Below, one piece after another: positions 45,801 through 53,700 of a DNA stretch of 64,000 bases. The translations under genes were made by a program, and so were the position numbers. Source of the stretch: Ophthalmolycus amberensis (taxonomy: Eukaryota; Chordata; Actinopteri; Perciformes; Zoarcidae); assembly GCA_024529925.1 (NCBI GenBank), contig JAFEUB010000727.1, forward strand, positions 1,110,391 through 1,174,390, read 5' to 3'. How positions within the stretch are numbered: position 1 is the stretch's first letter; every line of letters begins with the position of its first letter. Below the pieces are notes generated by a model. The model was not told where the DNA came from and did not search any database. It saw nothing but the letters and a program-made list of their open reading frames with translations.

Positions 45801-46043
45801 GTTTCTCCACCCATTCCACCCTCATTCAGACGCAGCACATCTGTTTCTCCACCCAGTCCACCCTTATACAGACCCAGCACAAGAGTTTCCCCACCCAGTA
45901 CATCCTCACACAGATCCAGCACATCGTCTTACCAAGCCACACCCCCGTTCTACCAACCCAGCCCAAGATTTACCCAACCATCTCCATCTCCTCCACCTCC
46001 CTCACCGAAACCAAAGAAAAATGATACCTGTGCCATTGCTTAG
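33593..46043 (+). CDS. parp12: PARP12-like mono-ADP-ribosyltransferase, frame-disrupted
   Basis: Twelve exons are visible. In order they encode an N-terminal winged-helix-like segment and CCCH zinc fingers (exons 1-4, e.g. GCRFSH, GCKRLHIC, ICMFFIKGHC), a Gly-Asn-Arg repeat linker in exon 3, and two WWE segments (PYRWEVRED in exon 5; WVWHWEDEFGKW in exon 6). The ART catalytic domain follows, with LFHGTD, GEGSYFARDAKYSH and IYPEYL, giving the H-Y-I arrangement of mono-ADP-ribosylating PARPs. A Pro/Ser-rich tail ends the protein. PARP12 transfers single ADP-ribose units, acts at Golgi and stress granules and restricts RNA viruses. It would be about 900 residues, longer than human (701). Canonical junctions 2/3 and 4/5 do not keep frame and the tail appears shifted. 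Most other junctions are in phase. Sequencing error, polymorphism and early pseudogenisation are all possible. Confidence 0.85.
35141..35277 (+). CDS. parp12: parp12-like exon 2
   Basis: The acceptor is GGTGACAG before GACAGG. It completes the finger (GCRFSH) and encodes MHELESLSRTELCTLLLQ. The donor CCTGCCTGCC/GTAAGT contains a doubled TGCC. The exon ends one base into a codon, whereas exon 3 needs phase 0. Confidence 0.88.
35490..36276 (+). CDS. parp12: parp12-like exon 3 (zinc fingers and repeat linker)
   Basis: The acceptor is CCCTCTCCCAG and the donor AGAG/GTGAAC. It encodes ICYNYNNG, CKDGYGCKRLHIC and the following CCCH pattern. Next come RGRGRGGY, about nine Gly-Asn-Arg triplets, and a long polar Ser/Asp/Gly linker. 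In the correct frame all 262 codons are open. Confidence 0.9.
35859..35939 (+). repeat. 9-bp coding tandem repeat (Gly-Asn-Arg)
   Basis: About nine copies of GGCAACAGA, with GGT or AGG third-base variants, lie in frame in exon 3. They follow RGRGRGGY, forming an RGG-like, probably RNA-binding, disordered stretch. Confidence 0.95.
36377..36428 (+). CDS. parp12: parp12-like exon 4 (zinc finger)
   Basis: This 52-bp exon has acceptor GTCCTTCAG and donor GAACG/GTGAGT. It enters in phase with exon 3. It encodes EICMFFIKGHCIHE, the first cysteines of the last CCCH finger, and leaves two bases of an Arg codon. Confidence 0.85.
36528..36654 (+). CDS. parp12: parp12-like exon 5 (first WWE segment)
   Basis: The acceptor is GTCTTCTCAG and the donor TACAG/GTGCTC. 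It encodes CFKAHDKMPYRWEV, DDGWTALPDNEAIEKDYC. The frame that gives this protein would need the exon to begin at 36532. The only AG acceptors (before 36528 or 36530) put it out of frame with exon 4. Confidence 0.85.
37231..37396 (+). CDS. parp12: parp12-like exon 6 (second WWE segment)
   Basis: The acceptor is GTATTTTAG and the donor TCAGCT/GTGAGT. It encodes VYFDTMTRGSNAVRRLST and TTEWVWHWEDEFGKWNVY, in phase with exon 5. Confidence 0.9.
38185..38511 (+). mobile_element. LINE 3' end fragment
   Basis: A frame ending at the TGA 38296-38298 reads APHIWNKVPESCRS and LSSFKSRLKTFLF, the C-terminal signature of fish non-LTR retrotransposon polymerases. It is followed by a 3' UTR with TGTGCTATACAAATAAACTT and a (TTGCC)n-type tail at 38488-38511. 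It is a 5'-truncated copy in parp12-like intron 6. Confidence 0.8.
39085..39205 (+). CDS. parp12: parp12-like exon 7
   Basis: The acceptor is GTGTTGCAG and the donor CCATG/GTAAAC, in phase with exon 6. It encodes AAGHKAADMDIATLERRFL and FTAGSQSYSLSFH, the end of the second WWE segment. Confidence 0.9.
39298..39394 (+). CDS. parp12: parp12-like exon 8
   Basis: The acceptor is TTCTCCCAG and the donor GTGAG/GTACGA, in phase. It encodes MIQTNKQYGTKRVVKRRPQF and VSAADVLTKRV, the conserved YGT...RRP linker before the catalytic domain. Confidence 0.9.
39517..39595 (+). CDS. parp12: parp12-like exon 9
   Basis: The acceptor is GACCACAG and the donor TTCAAG/GTATCG, in phase. It encodes FSAIPDNWDKTQVPQTGF, the entry into the catalytic domain. 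Confidence 0.9.
40025..40725. mobile_element. hAT-family transposon relic with BED-finger remnant
   Basis: The element is 701 bp with inverted termini CAGTGGTTCTCAAACT (40025-40040 and, inverted, 40710-40725). The 8-bp target-site duplication is CACTACAG (40017-40024 and 40726-40733). Both features are diagnostic of hAT elements. On the plus strand, from 40143 to a stop at 40325, a frame with TYDEAYLALGF and CDLC resembles the N-terminal BED-type zinc finger of hAT/ZBED transposases. The rest of the transposase is deleted. It sits in parp12-like intron 9. Confidence 0.92.
41480..41535. repeat. Fragment of a common teleost repeat
   Basis: ACTGCTTTTATCCAAAGCGACT matches, from general knowledge, a short motif found in very many copies in fish genomes. 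Only a fragment is present and the family is not resolved. Confidence 0.4.
42190..42320. repeat. Teleost repeat end with 16-bp perfect hairpin
   Basis: GTACAGTAACGAAGTA (42274-42289) is perfectly complemented at 42294-42309 around a 4-base loop. The preceding AAGTAAAAGTAAAAGTC and TATAAGTAGTAAAG are typical of a widely dispersed fish repeat. The full element was not delimited. Confidence 0.6.
42386..43194 (-). mobile_element. Endogenous retrovirus 3' LTR, antisense in parp12-like intron 9
   Basis: On the minus strand the 809-bp unit starts TGTTGGGG and ends CCTAACA, an LTR-type TG...CA inverted terminus. Just before it is a polypurine tract AAAGGGGGGAAT (plus 43195-43206). In transcription order it holds TATAAA (42525-42520) and then AATAAA (42448-42443), the U3-R layout of an LTR. 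Poly-C runs occur at 42539-42552 and 42769-42787. No partner LTR was found in the window. Confidence 0.75.
43207..44110 (-). mobile_element. Retroviral internal remnant
   Basis: This sequence lies inside the LTR/polypurine tract on the same strand. Near 43921-43970 it contains a zinc-knuckle-like pattern (CHQCGN, then, one frame over, GHCLRDC). The pattern is broken by a frameshift, and a stop falls in one frame. A short minus-strand frame follows (43296-43514). No polymerase or envelope region could be recognised, so most of the provirus is deleted. The left limit is vague. Confidence 0.45.
44223..44353 (+). CDS. parp12: parp12-like exon 10 (catalytic domain)
   Basis: The acceptor is GTTTTCCAG. 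It encodes RVPLLRSSDGFKELETLF, FDIVKIERIQNKPLWDFFQ. The donor is placed at CAATT/GTACGT with acceptor ATATAG/CCAGAAG because the result FQKNQM fits the family. The alternative pair 44357/44586 is also in frame. Confidence 0.88.
44582..44733 (+). CDS. parp12: parp12-like exon 11 (catalytic histidine)
   Basis: It encodes QMKNSNNGRNVTEKLLFHGT, with the NAD-binding histidine in LFHGT, then NFDWRVCGVNGTVFGE. The donor is CGAAG/GTGAGT. It leaves one base of a Gly codon. Confidence 0.92.
44860..45200. repeat. Fish interspersed repeat in intron 11
   Basis: The stretch with TTGAAAAACTCAACAACAGT, CCACAGACCTTAGT and AGCTAGCTCAGTGGTGCTAG resembles a repeat I know as frequent in teleosts. AACCGTATCAC (about 45063-45073) and GTGATACGGTT (45184-45194) form an 11-bp inverted pair. 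Confidence 0.55.
45411..46043 (+). CDS. parp12: parp12-like exon 12 (catalytic C-terminus and tail)
   Basis: The acceptor is AAACACAG. It completes GSYFARDAKYSH and encodes FISRVLVGSYTKGHSSYRRP, SCVDDVTDPSIFVVFEKHQ and IYPEYLLQYKTT. From exon 11 the frame then continues to a TGA at 46022-46024, with an unlikely His/Thr-rich tail. The +1 frame instead reads LVSMYGAAAVPAPKPVPAP and Pro/Ser repeats to the TAG at 46041-46043, and looks like the original tail. Confidence 0.88.
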
Positions 46044-46150
46044 GGACAATGGTGACGTGAGGGCAGGCCTTTTTTTAAATGCATAATGATAATTCAAGGA
46101 GCTTTATGGTGCTTGTACAAACTGCTTTGGGTAGTTTGGCAATGGTATCC

Positions 46151-46156
46151 ATTAAA
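46151..46156 (+). terminator. parp12: Candidate parp12-like polyadenylation signal (proximal)
   Basis: ATTAAA, the commonest variant signal, lies about 107 nt after the TAG. A canonical AATAAA at 47102-47107 could serve a longer transcript. Which is used cannot be decided from sequence. Confidence 0.35.
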
Positions 46157-46312
46157 GAGTGCAATGAGGAGTAGAGTGGCAGTTGCATCACTTAAGAGTG
46201 CTCATTTATGTGGAAGAACATTCTAACTGTAGAATAATAATTCATCACATGGATAAAAACAGTGTTATAAAAAAAAAAAACACAGAGAATAGGAAATATT
46301 CAGTTCACAGTA

Positions 46313-46712
46313 GCCGAATTTCCATCCAAAGGTAACTCAACTTTTAAATTTGCAGAAAAAAGCATCTGCAAAATGCGAACTCATGCACGTTCCCGCCCGC
46401 TGCTGTTGTGCTGTTTTCCCAGTCGGGGGGGCCGTTAGAGCAATGCAGGAGACGAGGCAGCAACAAGAGACACAAGACAGCGTGATATAGAAATACCGTA
46501 TGTCATTTCTGTTCGTGCTTCATGTTTAGCGTGTAGCGTCTCCACGTGCGTCTTATTCGTCGGGATTTATTCACAAGGCAGTGGGTCATTTCATTCATCA
46601 ATACATCAACTCTTCCACTCAAGACTTTTTTGCAATATTTTGACTTTTTCTCTATTTCCGTCATGTCACTCTGGGTTTTGTTCTGGGCATAAAAACAGAC
46701 GGATGGAAAAGC
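46313..46712. mobile_element. MITE-like repeat downstream of parp12-like
   Basis: The left part GAATTTCCATCCAAAGGTAA and right part ACGGATGGAAAAGCAC are inverted around TTTCCATCC/GGATGGAAA. Both resemble the ends of a common short fish DNA element. Borders and target-site duplications were not clear. Confidence 0.4.
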
Positions 46713-49700
46713 ACTTTTTGAAGTGTGGTTCACCTAAATATATGTGGAATTCATTTGAAAACGACAGAAATTTGCTCAGCAAATTGTACATACATCAGAA
46801 AGACATTCAAATACTCATGGTTATTACATAGAATACATCCTATATATTAACGATCACAGACAAAGATGCTGCTGCACAGCTCCTCTACCAGTAGAGGACG
46901 ACAAAATCCTTATCGGCGTCCTAAAATGAGCCATAACACTAATAGCTTCATACAGATAAGGTTTTGTAGTGTGTATGTAGGCTGTTTGAAGTTCAAGCAC
47001 CGCTTGTATGTTTTATTTGGTGTTGAGTGTGACTAAAAACTAAAGAAATCAGTGTTTTCCTAATTGTACTGGTTGCAAAACAAATTTTGTGCATTTGAAT
47101 CAATAAATAAATGTAATGTTGACATAAACTGCACACAGAAGCAGCGTTTTATTTTCAGGTTTGCATCTTAAAGCTGCAGTTCTCTCTGTCTGTCTCATAT
47201 AAGTGAATTGAAAAGGCCACCAGCGTTGAGGGTTGAGCCTCTTAGTGAAATGAGGCAGGTCATGAAAAATGATCAATATGGCTGCTGGAGCTTTCCTGTG
47301 ACATTAGACATTAGGCCTGGAAACCCCCACCCCCTCTCCCGTACACACACACACACACACACACACCAGTATACTTACACTAGCAACCGCCTCCTCTTGT
47401 GTTTCCTGACAATCTGCAGTGTGAATGTGAATATGTTTGCATGTTAAGATGAGATTTGACTTTACTTATGCACCCTGACTTATTCACATCTACACCTTAG
47501 GGATGTTTTGACCTCATGAATTTGTTCTAAACTGGAGAGCTATTTTTCTATTCAATGATTCTTATGGTATGCAGGCATTTTGACAAATCACAAGACCATC
47601 AAACGTTTGTCCAGATATACTTTGACCAGTGCAAATAAAAACAATCCTAACAGAAGGAATCATTAGAATAACCCACCTTGGTTTGGATCAAAGACAATTT
47701 CAGATGTATAGGTGCCCAATACAGCATTCAGAGCATATATATTATAAATATACACCAATTATAATTTCACTTTAGGTGTGTGTGGCATACAGTACGTACT
47801 TAATGAATAGAAATAGTCCCATGCAAACCCCGTGCCAATGCAAAGTAAAATTGTATTGTTGTTTGAACAATTCATGTGATAACCAAACAGAGGATTTACA
47901 AGCACTACTGGATACTTGGGGGGTTGGTGGTGGAGGACTGTTTTTCCCAAGGGACCCGCTCTGTAAATGGTGAGCACTAATTAAGGACATTTATTCCCCT
48001 TTGGGTTGAACACATACGGCCTTTTCTCCGTGCAGAACAGACGGACAGCTCTGATGGTACAGTAGATGACGGAGAGACCATTCCCAGGGTGAGAACGGAT
48101 TTGCCTGTCACTACCAGTGCATCCATTTCTCCGCTCCATTATGCGTTTGCTGCCCATTGAGACGGAGCTGTCTTATGGGAAATGCAGCTGTGCCCCGCGG
48201 GATGCGACAGCCCACCCAGTGGCAGTAAACACCCCCTGACATTAAGCAGCCTTCTTTCTGCCTGCGTCTGTCGTTCGTCGGTAGACAGATCAGATCCTCC
48301 AGAGCCAGCTGCGAGGGGCTTCCAGGCCTCAGCATATCGAGAGATCTGTTTTTCCTGCATTACAAGAGCTTATGAATTAAATATGACTCCTTTCCCTTGT
48401 TTGCGTGCACCCCTGCTGGTGTTTATGTTTCTGCTGAGTCACGGCCGTTTTGTTCCAGCTGATGGAACCCAGTGAGCACTAACCCGGATTTCAACTTGAT
48501 TTCTGGTTGAAAACGCATTGGAATGGGGTCTGAACGTCTTAGACCTATTTTCACCGTCTTTTCAACCGGTAAAATTACGGTTACAATATCAAGTTGTCAC
48601 AAAACACCAATTTATTTTAAAATATTGATGGTTTGTTCAGTTGTAGGTTGAAAGAGACGCGATTTTGGTTACTTTAAACGTAATATATTACGCTGGCCGG
48701 TGATATGTGGTCTACATGAAGACGTGATTTCAATGCATTTAATGTTTCATATAAAACGTCGTAAATATGGAACTATAGACTGTGTGCTGTCAACAAGAAG
48801 CTCCCAGGACATCGTAATGAGAGCAGAGCACATTCTGTCTGTATGTTCACGTAAAATACGAAGCACGGACTCTGTGCATTTTTCTAAGTTGGAGACGATG
48901 GCTGGAAAGATGGCGCGGTTTGAGCTAACGTTAGCAAGCTAGCTCTTACTGAGTTGATGAGCGAAGTGAACGAGCTGACGGAATAAACGAGGCTTCACGC
49001 TAACGACATACTCTGTAAGTACTTGATACCAATATTTATACCAATATTGCAAACCGAAATATCATTACCATACCACCCAGTGAGCATTTTTCCAGTTGAA
49101 AAGACGTTTAAAAGACGTTTAAAAGACGTCTACGCCCAACGTTGAAAAGATGTTCAGAATTGGTTCAAAAGTGAAAGTTTATTCGCCGACTATTTGTAGA
49201 TGTTGATTAAACGTTCACTGCTTAGACCAGATTTCAACACAATTTTCCAGTCCTCTACATTGTGCTAATACTAATATATCATGATTTTAGAGGCTTACTA
49301 AGAAATCACATCCACATTTATCAGTTGAAAGCCAGTATTGACCAATCAAAAAGTTCTAAAATAAGTTCATGAATAAAACTGGGGTCAAGTGCATCAGTCC
49401 TATTTCATCTAGTGACCACAGTACTGACTTGTTTGTTGTTTTTCCTCATTTATATGAATGAAATCAACATGGAAGGTGAAAAATATGAACCATACATACG
49501 TATGTGTGTATACAAATGTATGTGTGTGTTTGCAAAATATATATATAGTATATATATATACAGTTAAATAAAGGTTTAAAAAAAAAAAAAAAATGTTTTA
49601 TTTTTTTTTATTCAAAGGTATTGTTGAACCGTGAGCCTCGTACCGAACGGTTCAATACGAATATGCATATTGTTACACCCCTAATATACATATATATATA

Positions 49701-50388
49701 GTATCAGAAGTTATGTGTGTGTGTGACAATTGTTCTGTGTTCCATTCCTGTGTTCCATTCTGAAACACAGGAATGGAACACATGACTAGAGTATTCTAGA
49801 ATGGAACACATGACTAGAGTATTCTAGAAGGTATTCTCTACATATTGGACAACACCTCTTGGCAGACACACAGTGGAGCTGTTAGGATTGGTGATACTAC
49901 TTGCAGTTTTTACTCATTATGCCTAACTTTCTGAAACCAGTGGATTATCAAGAAACATCGGGAAATGTTCATCGTTTGTGGAAGGAGAAGACGACGCTCC
50001 TTTTCACGTTTTGGCGTTTAATGACAGTGGTGATTAGCTTTTGTTGATTAGTTTAAGTCTAGCAGCAGGTATACGCGGTCTCTCTCTCTCCCCCCTCTCT
50101 CACAGACACACACACCTGGTGGGGTAAGTTATTTGTCTTTGATTTTGTTTTATTGTGATTTCGTTATATTCAGTGCTTGAGGTGGAAAAAAGGCGATGCA
50201 TCTTCTATAGTAGGCCTATAATACTTCAATAATAACTGAAACATTGGTGGGTTCAGGTGGTTTGTAAATGTACCCCATAGTGTTAATACTTAAAGTGCTT
50301 TTGTAGCCTGTAGTATTGCTCTTAAATATATTATATGCAGGTTTGCATAAAAAGCTGAGGCGTGTGAAAATATACATTCTGGTTTTAG
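46713..50388. other. Spacer between parp12-like and satellite, no gene recognised
   Basis: Mostly AT-rich non-coding sequence. It contains a CA repeat near 47345-47365, A/T runs near 49580-49615 and a 19-bp hairpin at 49736-49782. A splice-bordered short open segment (48036-48088) and a candidate 5' exon ending at 50123 before GTAAGT are the only gene-like hints. Confidence 0.4.
49736..49828. repeat. Perfect 19-bp hairpin plus 28-bp direct duplication
   Basis: TGTGTTCCATTCCTGTGTT (49736-49754) is fully complemented at 49764-49782 with a 9-base loop. The unit GAATGGAACACATGACTAGA that starts in the right arm (49771) repeats 28 bp later at 49799. Confidence 0.9.
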
Positions 50389-50509
50389 GAGCAGTCTCTC
50401 AGTCAGGATGCTCAATCATATCATGGAGCTCGAAAAAGAGTCAGATTTTCTTTCAGTGACTAAAAGAGACGAGGAGATTTTGGGATTGGGAGTCCTCCCT
50501 CAAGAAAAT
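50389..50509 (+). CDS. Candidate first coding exon next to the satellite
   Basis: The segment is bordered by an acceptor (CTGGTTTTAG) and a donor (GAAAAT/GTAAGA). An ATG at 50408 opens 34 codons, MLNHIMELEKESDF and so on, rich in Glu and Lys, up to the donor at phase 0. An upstream GGTGGG/GTAAGT at 50123/50124 could end a 5' UTR exon. I recognise no family. It may equally be chance or a dead fragment. Confidence 0.25.
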
Positions 50510-50710
50510 GTAAGAGTTTTGACTTAAAACTATGCAATCTTACATAATTGTGGGCCATTCATATTAGTATAGATAGAATTTTCTACAGTTGAAAAATTGT
50601 TTTATTATTTACAAATATCACAGCCTTTGTCTGCACATTTAAATCTTCTGAAAAACTTTTAAATAATGTTTCATTGTTTATATTTGTTCACAAAAACTTT
50701 ATAACTTTAT

Positions 50711-53700
50711 AACAAAAGAATATTTTTGGAGTATTTCTTGGCCACTAGAGAGTTGTCTCATAACAGCCATTATATTTTAATTTGATATCTTTAAATATCT
50801 GTTATTGTCACTGTAAAGACACCTGGAAGCCCTGGAAGAAGGTCTCTCTTGTGTTCATCTTCCCAAGAAATACTTTCGAACAAAAGTATATTTTTGGAGT
50901 ATTTCTTGGCCACAAGAGAGTTGTCTCACAACAGCCATTATATTTTAATTTTATATCTTTAAATATCTGTTATTGTCACTGTAAAGACACCTGGAAGCCT
51001 TGGAAGAAGGTCTCTCTTGTGTTCATCTTCCCAAGAAATACTTTCTAACAAAAGTATATTTTTGGAGTATTTCTTGGCCACTAGAGACTTGTCTCATAAC
51101 AGCCATTATATTTTAATTTGACATCTTTAAATATCTGTTATTGTCACTGTAAAGACACCTGGAAGCCTTGGAAGAAGGTCTCTCTTGTGTTCATCTTCCC
51201 AAGAAATACTTTCTAACAAAAGTATATTTTTGGAGTATTTCTTGGCCACTAGAGAGTTGTCTCATAACAGCCATTATATTTTAATTTGATATGTTTAAAT
51301 ATCTGTTATTGTCACTGTAAAGACACCTGGAAGCCTTGGAAGAAGGTCTCTCTTGTGTTCATCTTCCCAAGAAATACTTTCGAACAAAAGTATATTTTTG
51401 GGGTATTTCTTGGCCACAAGAGAGTTGTCTCATAACAGCCATTATATTTTAATTTTATATCTTTAAATATCTGTTATTGTCACTGTAAAGACACCTGGAA
51501 GCCTTGGAAGAAGGTCTCTCTTGTGTTCATCTTCCCAAGAAATACTTTCGAACAAAAGTATATTTTTGGAGTATTTCTTGGCCACTAGAGAGTTGTCTCG
51601 TAACAGCCATTATATTTTAATTTGACATCTTTAAATATCTGTTATTGTCACTGTAAAGACACCTGGAAGCCTTGGAAGAAGGTCTCTCTTGTGTTCATCT
51701 TCCCAAGAAATACTTTCGAACAAAAGTATATTTTTGGAGTATTTCTTGGCCACAAGAGAGTTGTCTCATAACAGCCATTATGTTTTAATTTTATATCTTT
51801 AAATATCTGTTATTGTCACTGTAAAGACACCTGGAAGCCTTGGAAGAAGGTCTCTCTTGTGTTCATCTTCCCAAGAAATACTTTCGAACAAAAGTATATT
51901 TTTGGAGTATTTCTTGGCCACAAGAGAGTTGTCTCATAACAGCCATTATGTTTTAATTTTATATCTTTAAATATCTGTTATTGTCACTGTAAAGACACCT
52001 GGAAGCCTTGGAAGAAGGTCTCTCTTGTGTTCATCTTCCCAAGAAATACTTTCTAGCTAAAGTATATTTTTGGAGTATTTCTTGGCCACGAGAGAGTTGT
52101 CTCATAACAGCCATTATATTTTAATTTGATATCTTTAAATATCTGTTATTGTCACTGTAAAGACACCTGGAAGCCTTGGAAGAAGGTCTCTCTTGTGTTC
52201 ATCTTCCCAAGAAATACTTTCGAACAAAAGTAGATTTTTTGGAGTATTTCTTGGCCACAAGAGAGTTGTCTCATAACAGCCATTATATTTTACTTTGATG
52301 TCTTTAAATATCTGTTATTGTCACTGTAAAGACACCTGGAAGCCTTGGAAGAAGGTCTCTCTTGTGATCATCTTCCCAAGAAATACTTTCGAACAAAAGT
52401 ATATTTTTTGGAGTATTTCTTGGCCACAAGAGAGTTGTCTCATAACAGCCATTATATTTTAATTTGATATGTTTAAATATCTGTTATTGTCACTGTAAAG
52501 ACACCTGGAAGCCTTGGAAGAAGGTCTCTCTTGTGTTCATCTTCCCAAGAAATACTTTCTAACAAAAGTATATTTTTGGAGTATTTCTTGGCCACTAGAG
52601 AGTTGTCTCATAACAGCCATTATATTTTAATTTGACATCTTTAAATATCTGTTATTGTCACTGTAAAGACACCTGGAAGCCTTGGAAGAAGGTCTCTCTT
52701 GTGTTCATCTTCCCAAGAAATACTTTCTAACAAAAGTATATTTTTGGAGTATTTCTTGGCCACTAGAGAGTTGTCTCATAACAGCCATTATATTTTAATT
52801 TGATATGTTTAAATATCTGTTATTGTCACTGTAAAGACACCTGGAAGCCTTGGAAGAAGGTCTCTCTTGTGTTCATCTTCCCAAGAAATACTTTCGAACA
52901 AAAGTATATTTTTGGAGTATTTCTTGGCCACAAGAGAGTTGTCTCATAACAGCCATTATATTTTAATTTTATATCTTTAAATATCTGTTATTGTCACTGT
53001 AAAGACACCTGGAAGCCTTGGAAGAAGGTCTCTCTTGTGTTCATCTTCCCAAGAAATACTTTCGAACAAAAGTATATTTTTGGAGTATTTCTTGGCCACT
53101 AGAGAGTTGTCTCATAACAGCCATTATATTTTAATTTGACATCTTTAAATATCTGTTATTGTCACTGTAAAGACACCTGGAAGCCTTGGAAGAAGGTCTC
53201 TCTTGTGTTCATCTTCCCAAGAAATACTTTCGAACAAAAGTATATTTTTGGAGTATTTCTTGGCCACAAGAGAGTTGTCTCATAACAGCCATTATATTTT
53301 AATTTTATATCTTTAAATATCTGTTATTGTCACTGTAAAGACACCTGGAAGCCTTGGAAGAAGGTCTCTCTTGTGTTCATCTTCCCAAGAAATACTTTCG
53401 AACAAAAGTATATTTTTGGAGTATTTCTTGGCCACTAGAGAGTTGTCTCGTAACAGCCATTATATTTTAATTTGACATCTTTAAATATCTGTTATTGTCA
53501 CTGTAAAGACACCTGGAAGCCTTGGAAGAAGGTCTCTCTTGTGTTCATCTTCCCAAGAAATACTTTCGAACAAAAGTATATTTTTGGAGTATTTCTTGGC
53601 CACAAGAGAGTTGTCTCATAACAGCCATTATGTTTTAATTTTATATCTTTAAATATCTGTTATTGTCACTGTAAAGACACCTGGAAGCCTTGGAAGAAGG

